64,000 bases of DNA from Ceratotherium simum simum (taxonomy: Eukaryota; Chordata; Mammalia; Perissodactyla; Rhinocerotidae). The stretch covers positions 30,025,013 to 30,089,012 of the forward strand of contig NW_004454177.1 of NCBI RefSeq assembly GCF_000283155.1, in the 5' to 3' direction. Positions 9,811 through 21,014 of the stretch are shown here, in pieces; within the stretch, counting starts at the first letter, position 1; each line of letters starts with the position of its first letter. The position numbers were made by a program, and so were the translations under genes. The notes beneath the pieces were generated by a model. That model was not told the DNA's origin and searched no databases. It saw nothing but the letters and a program-made list of their open reading frames with translations.

Positions 9811-12800
9811 GAAGTTTTAGAAAAAGAATATTCCCATAGACTAAACCATTGAAATATTTTCATGAGAAAAATAAATATGAATGCTATTATAGATCTCGAC
9901 CTAAAGAACAGAACAGTGTCATGGATAAATAAGTTTATTTACTCCTGAGATTAAAACTAGGATTTCATTCAAAGCAACATCCAGAGTCAAATCAGCTTAT
10001 CGAATTATGTATATGCCTTAGTAGTGACTTTTTTCATATTGGGTCACAGCAGAAGGCAGGATTGGTTTAAAAAATGTGTCTTCTAAAATTAGGGCATAAT
10101 TTTCCCTTTGTGTTGATTCATTTTCCTTTAAACATCCAAATCTGCCTCTATTTAGTTGTCACCTCATTTGAGATACTGAATCTCATTCTCTTTCAATGGG
10201 CTTTAATCTCTGATACACAACAAGGAGGAAGAAATGCCCAGCCTGCAATGTATTTTCAAGTCACTTTTCTATTTCTGGACAAGATAAAATAATCACCATT
10301 TAATTTGGGTGTCAATATCTTAAGCAGCTCTTCACTTTCAAGATTTAAACATGATCCATTATTGATATAATATGACAGAGATACTAAAATACATTAAATA
10401 TACATTTTTAATATTTAAAATAGTATAAACATACAGATTTATAGAAATCCATATGTATGCTGACAATGGCCGGAATAGATAGCCATAGACCATCCATATT
10501 TCCTCCGTGTAGAAACTGGATGTTCCCATTATTATACATGATGTTTCTGACCTCAACGCTGGCTTGAACTCCTAAAAGTAGATCATCTAACTGAGCCATT
10601 GCTTATTAAGAAAGCTAATTCTTTGTTATTTTTATAGTGTTGAAGTTTGAACCTAAGAAACGCTAATCTTGAGGTAATTTGAATCAGCCATAGCGTGTAA
10701 TTCTCTAAGAAAAAAAAAAAAATTTAGCAAAGGAATTTCTTTGAAACAATAGTACCAATTCATTATTCTGCTTTTATTGTTAACTTAAAGTATGATTAAA
10801 AATAACTCATTCTACTCTACTGACTTGTTTGATGAATACATATTGGAAAGCATCCAAAACAGTGGATGCTACAAAAAAAGCATGACATAGGATACAGAAA
10901 AAAATGTTTGCTCATTTTGTTTAATGACAATTACTTAAATGGATATGGACTATTTTTTACAATAAAAAATAAGGGAAAGGAAACAAAGTAAAAGTTAAAT
11001 ATGTTACTTGAAATATAGATTATTACTTTACTATATATATTTTAACATATATTAATATATATAGTGCCTGGAATATATATTATTTCATATAATAATTTAC
11101 TCCTCATAGCAATCCTTTGCAGTGGATGCTATGGTGCATGCCCAGATCCCTTGATATGTAGCAGGGAAAGTCTGCTTTATTGAGGCTGTCTTTATAAGAG
11201 AAATAGAAATAGTAACGACAACATGATTTATAAAATTTAGATTTTTTTTCAAGTTTGAGGTATGATGCTCAAAGGGCTTTACTACATTCATTTATATGAC
11301 AGATATTTATTTAGCGCCTGCTGTGTGCTGGCACTATTCTATGTGCTAACAAGTAAAAATCTTTGCTTTTAAGTAGCTTTACATTCTAGTGAGTTTTGAG
11401 TCTGGTGGTTAAGGACTTTGAGGAGTAAGAAAAGGACAGATGTCTGGTTCCCTTATGATTAATACACAAGCCTTTCTTCTGTCTTCCTCCTGTCAAAACC
11501 CCAAATCATTGATACTGTCTTCCCTCAAGGCTAGAATATGTCAGCTTTAAAAAATGGATGTATATTTAGCTAAATTTACATGAAAAAGAGCAAGTTATTT
11601 GTGAAATTCTAAGTTATTACCAGTGACTAAAGCTAGAATAGTCTGGAAACGTCCCAAGGAAGGAGCTATGAAATTAAGAGCTAGTATCTCACTGGAAAAA
11701 TAGTTAATAAAATATAAAGATTTCAAAGAAGAAAAGATTAAGAAAAGAAAACATGCCATTTTAAACTCAGGTTTATAAGATTTCACCCATTGAGATAAAA
11801 TTATCTCAAATTCTAAGTAGAAATTATAAAACCCTAATTTATTTTTTATTATTAAACAGAGAAATATCATTAGCAGTTTGACTACCTGAGCCAATATTGG
11901 GGACAGAGTCACCCATAGTGTATAAAATGCCTTTGTGTGAGTTTTAAAAAGGTGCCGTCTCTGGGTAGATGAATCACAGAAGGGCACCCCTTTCCTCATA
12001 TTGACCCAATGTTAAGTCAGGGTTCATGGAAAGATTTCCACCCCCACGTGCTCCTTCTTCAGATGCGTCTGTTTAGGGAACCACCTGAAAAACACCTATG
12101 CAGCAGATTTGATTGCTGTCCCTGGCAGAGGAGAAAGCAAACAGTTCAAAAAAGCATCATCAGAAAGTTACCAAATTAAAGTTATCAATAGTGAAACAGA
12201 CAAATACTGGAAAATATCCAATCATTCTACGAAGATGAAAAAATTTAATGGTTCTTTTGATAAAGAATGTGGTGGCAGGGTGCTTCTGAATGAAGAAATA
12301 AATACAAGTCATCCACTTTGCTTATAGCCCAAATGTTCTTTTATAGAATAAGTGACAGATGTCAGATTTCTTTATAATTAGCACATACAAGCCCTTCTGG
12401 TTCCCATCAAAAGCCTCTAAATGTTCTTTGTCTCCCAGATCACAGAAAGCACCTTGTGTTAGTATAACTTTTTCCCTAACATTATAAAGAAAATGCATTC
12501 AGATAACAATGTAATATACATGTAAGTCAGTCTAACAAAAATGTATTGAAAGAAAGCAGGATGCACTCAATATCCTATAAATTGTTTAAGATTCGTGTTT
12601 TTCTGACAGCTTAGTATTGATACATCATGCATGCTGCATCTCATAAATAATGATGCCCAGAAGCTAGGGCTGGCCATGAATACTTAACTTATAATAGAAA
12701 GCGTGGATGTATGTATGTATGCGTATATGTATGAGAGTGGATTGCTTCTAATGTCTGGAAGCAAAATGGAACGACGGTCAGCGAGGAAGATTGAGAGACA

Positions 12801-12830
12801 TACCTACTTTCTTTCCTTTTTTTTTTTTTA
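9811..12830. other. Mostly unassigned tract
   Basis: No repeat could be assigned except an antisense L2 end at about 11288-11400 and AT-rich runs at 11029-11065. Three open frames with no recognised homology lie here: 63 codons at 10408-10599 (minus), 134 codons at 11595-11999 (minus) and 72 codons at 12109-12327 (plus). None has supporting signals strong enough to be called a gene. An ATG-T repeat lies at about 12708-12735. Confidence 0.4.
11288..11400 (-). mobile_element. L2 3' fragment, antisense
   Basis: The order 'attcatttatatgacagata', 'tttagcgcctgctgtgtgct', 'ggcactattctatgtgc' and 'tttacattctagtgag' is an antisense L2 terminus. Confidence 0.65.
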
Positions 12831-14124
12831 ACTCTGAACTGTACCTGCCTTGATTTCCCCTGTGAAATGAGAATACAAATTGCCCAATTCTACCATCTGT
12901 CTCTGTTGCAGTTTGGCTTCTCTTGAAGTGGATGCTGAGAGGGAGTTTGTAGCCATGTTGATCAGCTCTAGCAAAGATTCTGTATCTGGCACAGCAGTTG
13001 GAATTGTGGCTATTACTTAGTTGAGCTTGTGGTAGTCTACAGTGACTTTTCAGGATCTATTCTGTTTCTGCAGGGGACAGTCTGGTGAATTAAACATAGA
13101 TATGACAGGGACAAGCATCACTAAATTCTTTAGATCCTCAAAAGTAGCTCCTACCTACTGCTTCCTACTCCCACCCCCTGCTCCCACCCTTCCTGCCAGG
13201 ATGCAATATTGTTTTGATTTACTGTCTGGGCTTGTGTAGGAGGAGAATTTCAGAGGCTTCCGCATGGGCTTCCTCATTATAATTGCTATTAGCACACAGG
13301 CTCAAGACCCAGTGTGAGGGTTGCGTTACCCACTGCAAAGAATCTCAGTTACACATACGGGGACAGAGGGGATGACAGTCAGGCAGGAGATCATACATTT
13401 GGAGACTGAAGAGATTACAGACTGCTATGCGAATAGACCTGTTGGATCCACTGCAAGACAGAACTTTTCTGAACTTCCTTCATCACCTGCGCCTCAGATG
13501 CCCTCACTCTAACAGGAGGGTAATGATGTTTCTTCAGCTCTCCAAATATCAAATATTAATTTAGACTCGATTTACAACAATTCTTAAAATGTCTAGGTAT
13601 TCTCTTTTCCCCAGTGAACTAATTCCTGAATAAAACACCATACATTCCTTTGAGGAAAACATAACTGTGTATAGTTGCCGTGGTATTGCAGGGTCCTCTC
13701 CCCTAGGGATAGGACATCTTCTTTAGTCAATGGGGTTTACGTCTGAAAGCTAACCCAGGTTTGGATACTGGGAAAAGGGATTTTGACTGTTTATTTGGGA
13801 GACTACCCTCAGCCTCCCAGTAATCTATCTTTGATTTCTTCTGCTGGTACAAGCTAAGTAAGACCTTTGCAGCTGTCCATCTCTTCTGCTCTAGGAAAGT
13901 TATGTTCTGTTAACCATCTCCATAACTCTTTGCAGACCAGCCCTTCAGTTGCCACTTTGATCCTGTTGCTTATTACAGTAATTATGAACCCCTGGCTTCT
14001 GGCAATTAAATGCCAACACTTGGTCTCTACTGTTTCAGAGTCCTGTCTTCTCCATTCTCTTCGTGATCTAAGTTCTGCTAATAGCCTGTCCTGCCACTAG
14101 CCTTTATCTAAAGAAGAGAGGCAC

Positions 14125-14162
14125 CGTAATTGTAGTGATGCTGCGTAATTATAGTGATGCTT
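14125..14162. repeat. 19-bp tandem duplication
   Basis: Two units (14125-14143 and 14144-14162), both starting 'cgtaatt' and continuing 'tagtgatgct', differ at two positions. They lie in the region downstream of the retroviral RNase H remnant. Confidence 0.85.
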
Positions 14163-14329
14163 GTGCTTGTTTCATCAGCAAATTTCTTTTATGGCCTTGG
14201 TAAATGCTATGTCTTTGGTCTTCTTATGAAATATAATAATCTGGAAAGTCTTATGGCCATAGTGTGTCTATCTCAACAAAAAGCCCAGCTGGGCTGGGCT
14301 TTGCCCACTCCTGTGTGTAACGTTTCCAC

Positions 14330-14634
14330 TTCACTAGAGAGGATTCCTGAGCCACTCCCATCTGGCAATTTAAGGCCTCTGCTCATACCCACAACACGAT
14401 TGGAATTTCTGGTTGCAAGACTACTTCATGGCTACGAGTCATTTGCTCAGTATTGACCAATGTACAATAAGAAGCCAGTGATTGTCACTCAAAAGCTGTA
14501 TACCTTCAGCTGACTCCAGCAGCTTACTGGTCCAAAAGCCCAACAGTGCTGCTGGCCCATGGTGGTCTTTCTGTCATAACTCCAATTGGTGAACTGAGAG
14601 GTTGCTGAGACCCGTAACTCAAATGATAAATGTG
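14330..14634 (-). pseudogene. Retroviral RNase H remnant
   Basis: The minus-strand translation has the spacing of a retroviral connection/RNase H segment. It includes a 'QPEIPIVLWV' stretch and an upstream Leu/Ala-rich helix-like segment, with several stops. It lies just downstream of the SINE that separates it from the connection domain, in the order expected for pol. Confidence 0.5.
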
Positions 14635-14635
14635 G

Positions 14636-14888
14636 GGCCAGCCTGGTGGCATAGTGGTTAGGTTCACATGCTCCGCTTCAGCAGCCTGGGGTTTGTGGGT
14701 TCAGATCCCAGATGTGGACCTACACATGGCTTGTCAAGCCATGCTGTAGAGGTGTCCCACATATTAAAAAAAATAGAGGAATATGGGCACAGATGTTAGC
14801 ACAGGGACAATCTTCCTCAACAAAAAGAGGAAGATTGGCAACAGATGTTAGCTCAGGGCCAATCTTCTTCACCAAAACAAACAAAAAA
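14636..14888 (+). mobile_element. ERE SINE inserted in the retroviral fossil
   Basis: It starts 'ggggccagcctggtggcata', with the head, 'gggttcagatcccagatgtg' B-box region, body and A-rich end at about 14872-14888. The target duplication is aatgataaatgtgg (14622-14635) against aatggtaaatgtgg (14889-14902), with one mismatch. A single promoter head is present, unlike the copy near 7.7 kb. Confidence 0.9.
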
Positions 14889-14902
14889 AATGGTAAATGT
14901 GG

Positions 14903-15420
14903 ATTAGTGGGGTCCAAGGAAAGGGCAGCCTGGGTGGCCCATTGGAGAGCTGCCAGGGAAATCTGTTGGTTGGGTCTCCACACAAAGGTAGCAGGCTTTC
15001 TAGTAACCTGGTAGATAGGTCCCATTAAGATTTGCATGCAGAGTATCTGGAAATGCCAGTAGCTGAATAGACCCACCAATTGGTAGGCCTCTTTTTGATT
15101 TATTGGTGCAGAAAAAACCAAAATCATAGCAGTCATCTCTTCTGGAATCTCCCCTAACCAGATTGCATCCAGGAACTTCACTTGGGTACTAGGTCCTTGT
15201 ACCTCTTCTGTGTTAATGCCCTAGCTATGTTGCTGCATGTGGGTCAACAGGGCTTCCAGTCCTTGTTGGGTAGTACACTTGTCAGGACCCACAAGAAGGA
15301 TGTCATCAATAAGTCTGTGCTCCCTCTGGGAGAGGAAATTTTCCAGATTACAGTCTATCCCCCATGATGGCAGATAGCAAGGGAATTTATGTTATGCTAA
15401 AGATGTATTGCAAGCCATTC
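14903..15420 (-). pseudogene. Retroviral reverse transcriptase and connection-domain remnant
   Basis: The minus strand encodes the polymerase palm motif I-D-D at 15302-15310 (complement), within a hydrophobic 'LIDDILL' context. An in-frame stop follows near 15226. After it come a connection-domain stretch with 'LVGLF' and 'YQVTRKP' motifs (about 14970-15090) and an Ala-rich end. The motif and the 153-codon frame 14720-15181 are in the same frame. That frame continues past the retroviral part into the ERE SINE, so its last roughly 60 residues are SINE-derived. It is not a functional enzyme. Confidence 0.75.
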
Positions 15421-16029
15421 CACGTAAAGGCAAATTGATCAAGATTGTGGTGGAGCGAGATGCTGAAAAAATCATTTATGATATCAATTGCTATATGCCA
15501 AGTTTCCTCAGCTTAGGCAATAGTCACAATGTCTGGTACTATGCGTGCCAAGGGTGGCACTATGGCATTGAGTCACCAGTAGTCAAAGGTGAGTCTCTAG
15601 GTACCAAAGGCCTTGTGTACAAGCTATATGGTACTATTGAATGGAGAAATGGCCTTACAGAGGACCTTGGCTTCCTTAAGCTCAGCAATGAGGGCAACTA
15701 TTTCTTTTTCTCCCACAGGCAGCTGAAATTGTTTTTTGAGAAACACTGGCACCAGGTGACAGTAGTCAGGTAGGAGCACAGTTTTCCATATGCCCCACTA
15801 AAATGATTTCAACTGTTTTATTAGGATTATTAGCAGCTATTCTCATCAGGATATGGGAGCTAAGGTGAGCAGGAGTGGACATAGACAATATAACTATACC
15901 AATAATACATTCAATAGTGGGATCCATAACAATGGAGGTTTGTAAGAAGCCAAAAGGACCCATCCATAGCCAGGCCTAAGTGAGGGTTCCACTGATGGTG
16001 GTCTCAGAACAGAAATCAGAGAGCATTAT

Positions 16030-16150
16030 CTGTTCTCCCCTCATCCCAGTACCAGAGATTGCAGGGACCACAGTCACCTGGGCACCGGTATCCAAAAGGC
16101 TCAAGAAGTACAATTCTCCACCATATCCCCACTGAACTTGAACTACAGCA
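16030..16150 (-). pseudogene. Retroviral protease active-site remnant
   Basis: The complement of 16081-16092 encodes D-T-G-A in a 'LLDTGAQVTVVP' context, the signature of retroviral aspartic protease. It lies about 0.8 kb upstream (minus strand) of the polymerase I-D-D motif, in the usual pro-pol order, but in a different frame from it, as expected after decay. Confidence 0.75.
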
Positions 16151-18046
16151 TAGGGTCACTGATCACCTCTGGGGACAGAGGACATTAGCCTAAACCCCAA
16201 GTCTTATTTTTGAAAGCCAAGAGGTCCAGGTACAGTTTGACAGGGCTCTCTAGTCTACCTCCAGACTCACTAGGAGGGCTTTCACTAGGAGTAAAAAGTG
16301 CTTGTGTAGGTCACAGGGGCCATCATCACATGGAACCTAGCCAGGCCTCCAGTCAGCCGCCTCCATGGCTGGGTACCTGGCCACAATTTCCTTTGTGGGG
16401 AGCCCAGCTGTCTCCTTCTTTGAGATCCCATTGTAGAGTAAACAAACCCAAATATCTTTTCGGGAGAGCTCTTGCTTTCCTCTGTCCAAGAAAGGCTGCC
16501 TATTTACCGTTCTTATGCTGTTCTTTCTGGTGGTCAGTTTTTGCTATCCTGACGTGGCTACTTTTTCCTTGCTGAGAATATGTCAATTAAGACTCTGATT
16601 GTGTCATGGACTGATTACCTGTTCTCATAAGGAGGTTTCACTGGGCTGGGTAACCAGCAGGAGCAGCATGGACAAACCCTAGAAGTCTGAGTCTGGTAAA
16701 CAGTCTCATCATCCACTGTCTCCAATCACTGACTGTAGATCCAAGAGACCACCAGGGTCACTGTATGCAACCAGAATGACTATAGCCTCTGCAAGGATAG
16801 TACAAACATGTTTTTCAGTGGCAGGGAACAAGTGGGCCAAACTTTTCAGTTCCAAAATAATACCCAGCTGAGGAAGAAAAGGGTCCTGGGTGTTCTTGCT
16901 CTCTCTTCTTCCTCCTTATGCAAAGTGGCCTTATTCAGGGCACTTTTAAGGAGAACGTTTGTAGTAACACACCCTACAATGTGCCGCTTTTTCCTTCACC
17001 AATTTTAACAGGATTATCTCCTTCATTGTGGAGGCAAACTAACCGAGTCTCTAACGTTTCTTTGGACTGCTAGGCAAAGTAATTCCAAGAGCTCTACACT
17101 CTTTTTCACCCAAGGCACAGGTTTCAATAAGTTGCTGTGTCACAGGATGTACATCAACACCAGGGATCCGCACAGAGATAACACTAATTATTCAACACAA
17201 TTCAGTGCCAGGGTCCTCTGGCAGTTTTGGGTCCCATAAGCAGTAGCTAGGGAAATGCTTCCTTCTCTTGGTTGGATTTCTAATTTGATCCACTGGGTGA
17301 GCTCAGCCAGGGAGTCAGGGGCTAAAGAGAAACACCAATGATGCCCCTCAGAAGTGAAAAGTTCCTGTAAACAATCTTCTAACACTTCCCAAGAAACACC
17401 CATTGGCGTGGCTGGCAAAGTGCCCAGTGGGACCCTCAGGCTTTTTTCTCTTTCAGAATGGCATTTTGTGCAATTGAACACCCTGCTCACTGTGCCAATT
17501 TTGTCATGCAATCAGGTGTAATGGTAGTCAATTAGGACAATGAACCAAACTGAAAGTGAAAATCAAGATTGTAGTCACTTATTGCGACAATGCACATAAG
17601 AGGCAAAAAAGAGGTACTGGCTCCCCAGTGCTAAATTTTTCCCCACAGAATAGCACTGGGTGAGTGTCAGGTGAATGCAACGCAGACAAGGGGAATCATC
17701 TCACTGCCAAGGAGCTCTGAGTGAAAGATTACTCCCTCTTTGTGGACCCATGGCCCCAGAGATAGGGAGAGCAGGAAGGACTAGGAGTGGAAAGGTACTC
17801 AGTCAAACCGGAGAAAAGTGCCTCAGCCAAGGCCCCTAATAAGTAGGTGGAGACCCTGTGGCTCAAATGCAGATACGCATATGATCATGGTTAGCCCAGA
17901 GTGCCTAAGTCCCTGACTGCAACTCCCTCCAGAAAACTGCAATGCACCGGCTGTGCACCAAGTCTGAAATGGGGTGGGCAGCTTCCCCCTATGAGCTCTG
18001 CCAGGCAAAGCTTTATAATTGCCTTGGGTCAGACCTGAAAAATCAC

Positions 18047-18148
18047 ATATAAGATTTTTTCTCATCTACAAAATACAGATTTAATATCTACCATACGGTG
18101 CAATAATAACGTAATAAAAGTTAAAGATGAAACACAATCTTAATTCCT
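18047..18148 (+). repeat. Partial MIR-containing segment duplicated at 19521-19625
   Basis: It shares 'ctcatctaca', then 'gtaataaaagtt', 'aagatgaaacacaat' and 'ttaattcct', in the same order, with the segment ending near 19625. The similarity extends beyond the MIR consensus, so the two are local duplicates and not independent MIRs. This copy lacks the MIR 5' half and begins where the retroviral fossil ends. Confidence 0.7.
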
Positions 18149-18155
18149 TTTCCAG

Positions 18156-18297
18156 GAGCTGGAACTGGACTCCTCGGGGTATTTTATCCCTTAATCAGGA
18201 AGAATGGACTTTGTCTGCAGGCTCCGAAGATTCAGAGGATTCTAGGGTGTCAAAATATTTGAAAGTATCCTCACAGAAACCCCATACCATATATCAG
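18156..18297 (+). other. Exon-like segment, 142 bp, open in one frame
   Basis: A pyrimidine-rich acceptor ('taattccttttccag', ending at 18155) precedes it and a consensus donor 'gtaagt' (18298-18303) follows 'atatcag'. One frame is open through the whole segment, giving 47 codons after one leading base, with a serine- and acid-rich middle ('AGSEDSEDSRVS'). I do not recognise the product, and no neighbouring exon was identified. It could equally be a chance splice-site pair or an untranslated exon of a non-coding RNA. Confidence 0.3.
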
Positions 18298-18303
18298 GTA
18301 AGT

Positions 18304-18704
18304 CATCTTGTCATAAAAAACCTGCTTTTAGGCATTTAACTGTCTTTTAAGTTCATCCATGCTCTTGAGCTCTAGGCTTGATTCTTGACTTTCTCCATTC
18401 CATTGCTGAAGAAGATGAAAACGCCACTGTATGCAACCAAAGAGACTTTCTTGTTGACAATAGCATGTTACTTAGACTCAGCTATTATTATCTTTCTGTA
18501 ACACACCAATTACACAATAGCCATCAATACTATTGTCCTTATAGCTACTATTTCTTCTTAACCTCTCAAAAGCCTAATACATCACACCAACAAGTACATT
18601 TCTTTCCAATGTCATACCCTCATCACTGGTGAAGGCTGCAGTGTCATCTTGTGCCAGGGGTTGTCTGCACTATACCCACTATCAGTGATGCGGTCTTTAA
18701 TGTC
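18304..18704. other. Unassigned spacer
   Basis: No repeat or gene was recognised. Confidence 0.4.
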
Positions 18705-18721
18705 AAAAAGACAGTGGTTGA

Positions 18722-18973
18722 GCCAGCCCTAATGGCCTAGTTGTTAAAGTTTTGTGCTCTCACCACTTCGGCGGCCTGGGTTCAGTTCCTGGTTGTAGAA
18801 CCACCCCAGCCATCTGTCAGTAGTCCTGCTGTGGTGGCAGCTCACATAGAAGAACTAGAAGGACTTACAACTAGAACATACAACTATGTACTGGGACTTT
18901 GGGGAGAAAAAAAAAAAGAGAAAGATTGGCAACAGATATTATCTGAGCAAATATTTCCCAGCAAGAAAAAAAA
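18722..18973 (+). mobile_element. ERE SINE, ERE1-like body
   Basis: The head is 'gccagccctaatggcctagt', with the B-box region near 18780-18800. The ERE1-type body follows ('aactagaaggacttacaact', 'acaactatgtactgggac'), then a second part 'agattggcaacagatattat' and an A-rich end. The target duplication aaaaagacagtggttga is exact at 18705-18721 and 18974-18990. The head has diverged more than the target site suggests. Confidence 0.9.
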
Positions 18974-18990
18974 AAAAAGACAGTGGTTGA

Positions 18991-19420
18991 TTCAACTCCA
19001 AAACCCTTACTTATTGTTTGCTTGCCTAGGCCACTCCTGGTATCAGCTGTCACAAATGGGTTCTCCAGAGGCAGATGCTGAGATGGAGTTTGGGATACAA
19101 GATGTTTATTAGGGATCAACACCTACGAAAGGAAGTGGGAGGAAGGAACATTTGGCAGAGGAAGAATTTGAGCTGTGATGCACCTGCCTTGGCTTCCTGA
19201 GGCAGCTCTCTGCAGCTGAACCAGACCATGAAGTTGCTGACAGCTGAAGGCTATCTGCTGATGGCACTCCCTACACCTGGACAGCAAGGGGATCTGGATA
19301 GTACATCAACATTTCTACCACACTCTTCTCACTACAGTTTTTTTAAATACCCTGAAAAGAGGTCCAACAGAAACATACAATGCAGCAAGTCATTCACAGT
19401 AAGCACCGCAGCCTTTTACA
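18991..19420. other. Unassigned, possibly LTR-derived
   Basis: The stretch at 19035-19345 has the look of an LTR ('ttctccagaggcagatgctg', 'gatgtttattagggatcaac') and might belong to the adjacent retroviral fossil. No pairing with a second LTR could be shown. Confidence 0.3.
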
Positions 19421-19625
19421 AGAGGCAACATGGTGTCAGATATGGAATCAGCAGACCTGGGTTCACATCTCAGTAAGGCCTTTTGAAAAGCTACATGGCT
19501 TTGACCAAGTCACTCAACCTTCTTAAGATTCCATTTCCTCATCTACAAGATACAGGTTTAATAGCCACCGCAAAAGCAGTAATGATGTAATAAAAGTTTA
19601 AGATGAAACACAATGTTAATTCCTA
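19421..19625 (+). mobile_element. MIR, sense, with duplicated 3' part
   Basis: The order 'aacatggtgtcagatatgga', 'cagacctgggttcacatctc', 'tttgaccaagtcactcaacc' and 'tttcctcatctacaagatac' is MIR. The part from about 19521 onward is the partner of 18047-18148. Confidence 0.75.
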
Positions 19626-19814
19626 GTCCTACATCCAGTCACTTATTCACTTTTCTCGAGAATTGTTTTCGTTTGTTTGTTTTTGGTATAGATTGCTTGT
19701 TTTCAAGTATATTATTACCACCTTAATTAAGATTATTCCATGAAAGCACTTTATAAACTCTAAGCTTCATAAAGATATAGAGCTATTTTTGTTTGGTCTT
19801 GTGCCAAAGCTACA

Positions 19815-20055
19815 CAGTAGAATAGAAAGAGCACAAAATTTCCGGCTTCACACTGCGGCTGTGAAACATACTAACTGTGTGGTCGAGACATGTTGTTTAA
19901 TTTACTTAGAATCAGTGTCCATATTTATAATCTAAAGCAAAACTCTGATCTGCCTGGCTCACAGTGCAGTTTTGGGAAACAAATAAGTCAATGTAAATGA
20001 GTGCTCGATAAATTTTAAAGCACTGTGCAAATAGAAAATATCATTGTTATCATAA
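19815..20055 (+). mobile_element. MIR
   Basis: It shows 'agaatagaaagagcacaaaa', 'actaactgtgtggtcgagac' and a 3' part 'gtaaatgagtgctcgataaa' in MIR order. Confidence 0.6.
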
Positions 20056-20059
20056 TTCT

Positions 20060-20250
20060 GATAGCCCCCTAAATGAGTTCCTCAATATGCCATCCCATTC
20101 AACACACAGCAGCTAAATAAGTTTTCTAAAAGCAGAACTCAGATTATATCATTCCCCTGCTCAAAATTCATCAGTAGCACCGCTTTGCCTCTCAAATAAA
20201 GGTCATACGTCTTAGCCTGGCATTTAGAACCCTCCTACTTTTAAAGGTTT
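20060..20250 (+). mobile_element. L2 fragment
   Basis: The phrases 'attatatcattcccctgctc', 'aaaattcatcagtagcaccg' and 'cttagcctggcatttagaac' follow the L2 3' region in sense. Confidence 0.7.
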
Positions 20251-21001
20251 ATCATCCTTATTCATGAACACAAATGATAAATGCTCCTGGCAAACTGCAC
20301 AATTTTTTAAAAATAATAATCTCATTAGAGAAGTGATATATTCTTTTCGTAATAAAGGAACCAACACAATACAAAAATATCTCAGCCACATGCAATGACC
20401 AGTGTTAACGACCTTGTGAGCATTCTACCACACTAGTCCTCTTCCTCAGAGAAAGATATGTAAGCACATATGCAAACTCGGAAGAGTTTAGTTTCTCTGA
20501 ATTTCTTGCCCTTTTTCTTCCAAGATAAGTTCTGTATATAAAATTAATTGGAACTTGCATTTTTTACTTTTCAAAATATCAGTGAGAGTTCTGATATGTA
20601 AAGAGCTAAGGAGTCATTAATTTGGTCTTTACAACAAGAAACAGTGAGGTAAAATAAAAATTAATGACTTTTCTTGGACCCATTAGAGAACTGAGTTTTT
20701 AGGGCAAACTGCGACTTCAAAATCTGGAAAGACTGGCACATCCAGAGAGATGCAGCAACTGTGATCTGCTTACTTGGAACAAAAGTTGTTGGAGCCATTA
20801 AGTGATAGATACATTTAAATAGTAATTTTGATGAAATGCTGGAAGTTGAGTGGTATAACTTACGAGTGAGAAACTAACTCCTAGGGCCTCAGTCTTAGGG
20901 CTGCCCATAACAATTGCACGGGCTTTCTCTCTAGAAACTCACCAGGTTCTCAGGGTGAGATCAGAGAAACATCCCCTCAGAAACTGGAATCTACATTAAA
21001 A
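20251..21001. other. Unassigned spacer
   Basis: Possibly very old LINE-derived near 20380-20580. Otherwise nothing was recognised. Confidence 0.35.
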
Positions 21002-21014
21002 AGAGAGGAACATC

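Larger units (their letters stand above)
13040..18046 (-). mobile_element. Decayed endogenous retrovirus, internal region, antisense
   Basis: Reading the minus strand from high to low coordinates gives a retroviral order: possible gag remnants (about 17188-17511, unrecognised), protease, reverse transcriptase, connection domain and RNase H. All carry stops and frame changes; protease and polymerase landmarks are in different frames. An ERE SINE (14636-14888) cuts the region between connection and RNase H. Retroviral sequence is clear from about 14.3 to 16.2 kb, and the outer limits are inferred. Flanking LTRs could not be paired with confidence. The class was not settled by eye. The copy is non-functional. 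Confidence 0.7.

Noticed and set aside
11595..11999. 134-codon minus-strand frame, among the longest in the window
   Set aside because: Leu/Phe/Ile-rich composition is typical of AT-rich non-coding DNA. No domain, promoter, splice signal or conserved motif was seen.
12780..13010. Possible LTR partner for 19035-19345
   Set aside because: Only short phrases match, and their order differs between the two stretches.
14636..14888. Possible tRNA gene from the A/B-box-like sequence
   Set aside because: The tRNA-like head belongs to an ERE SINE with a target duplication; no cloverleaf gene is present. The same applies to the other six ERE heads.
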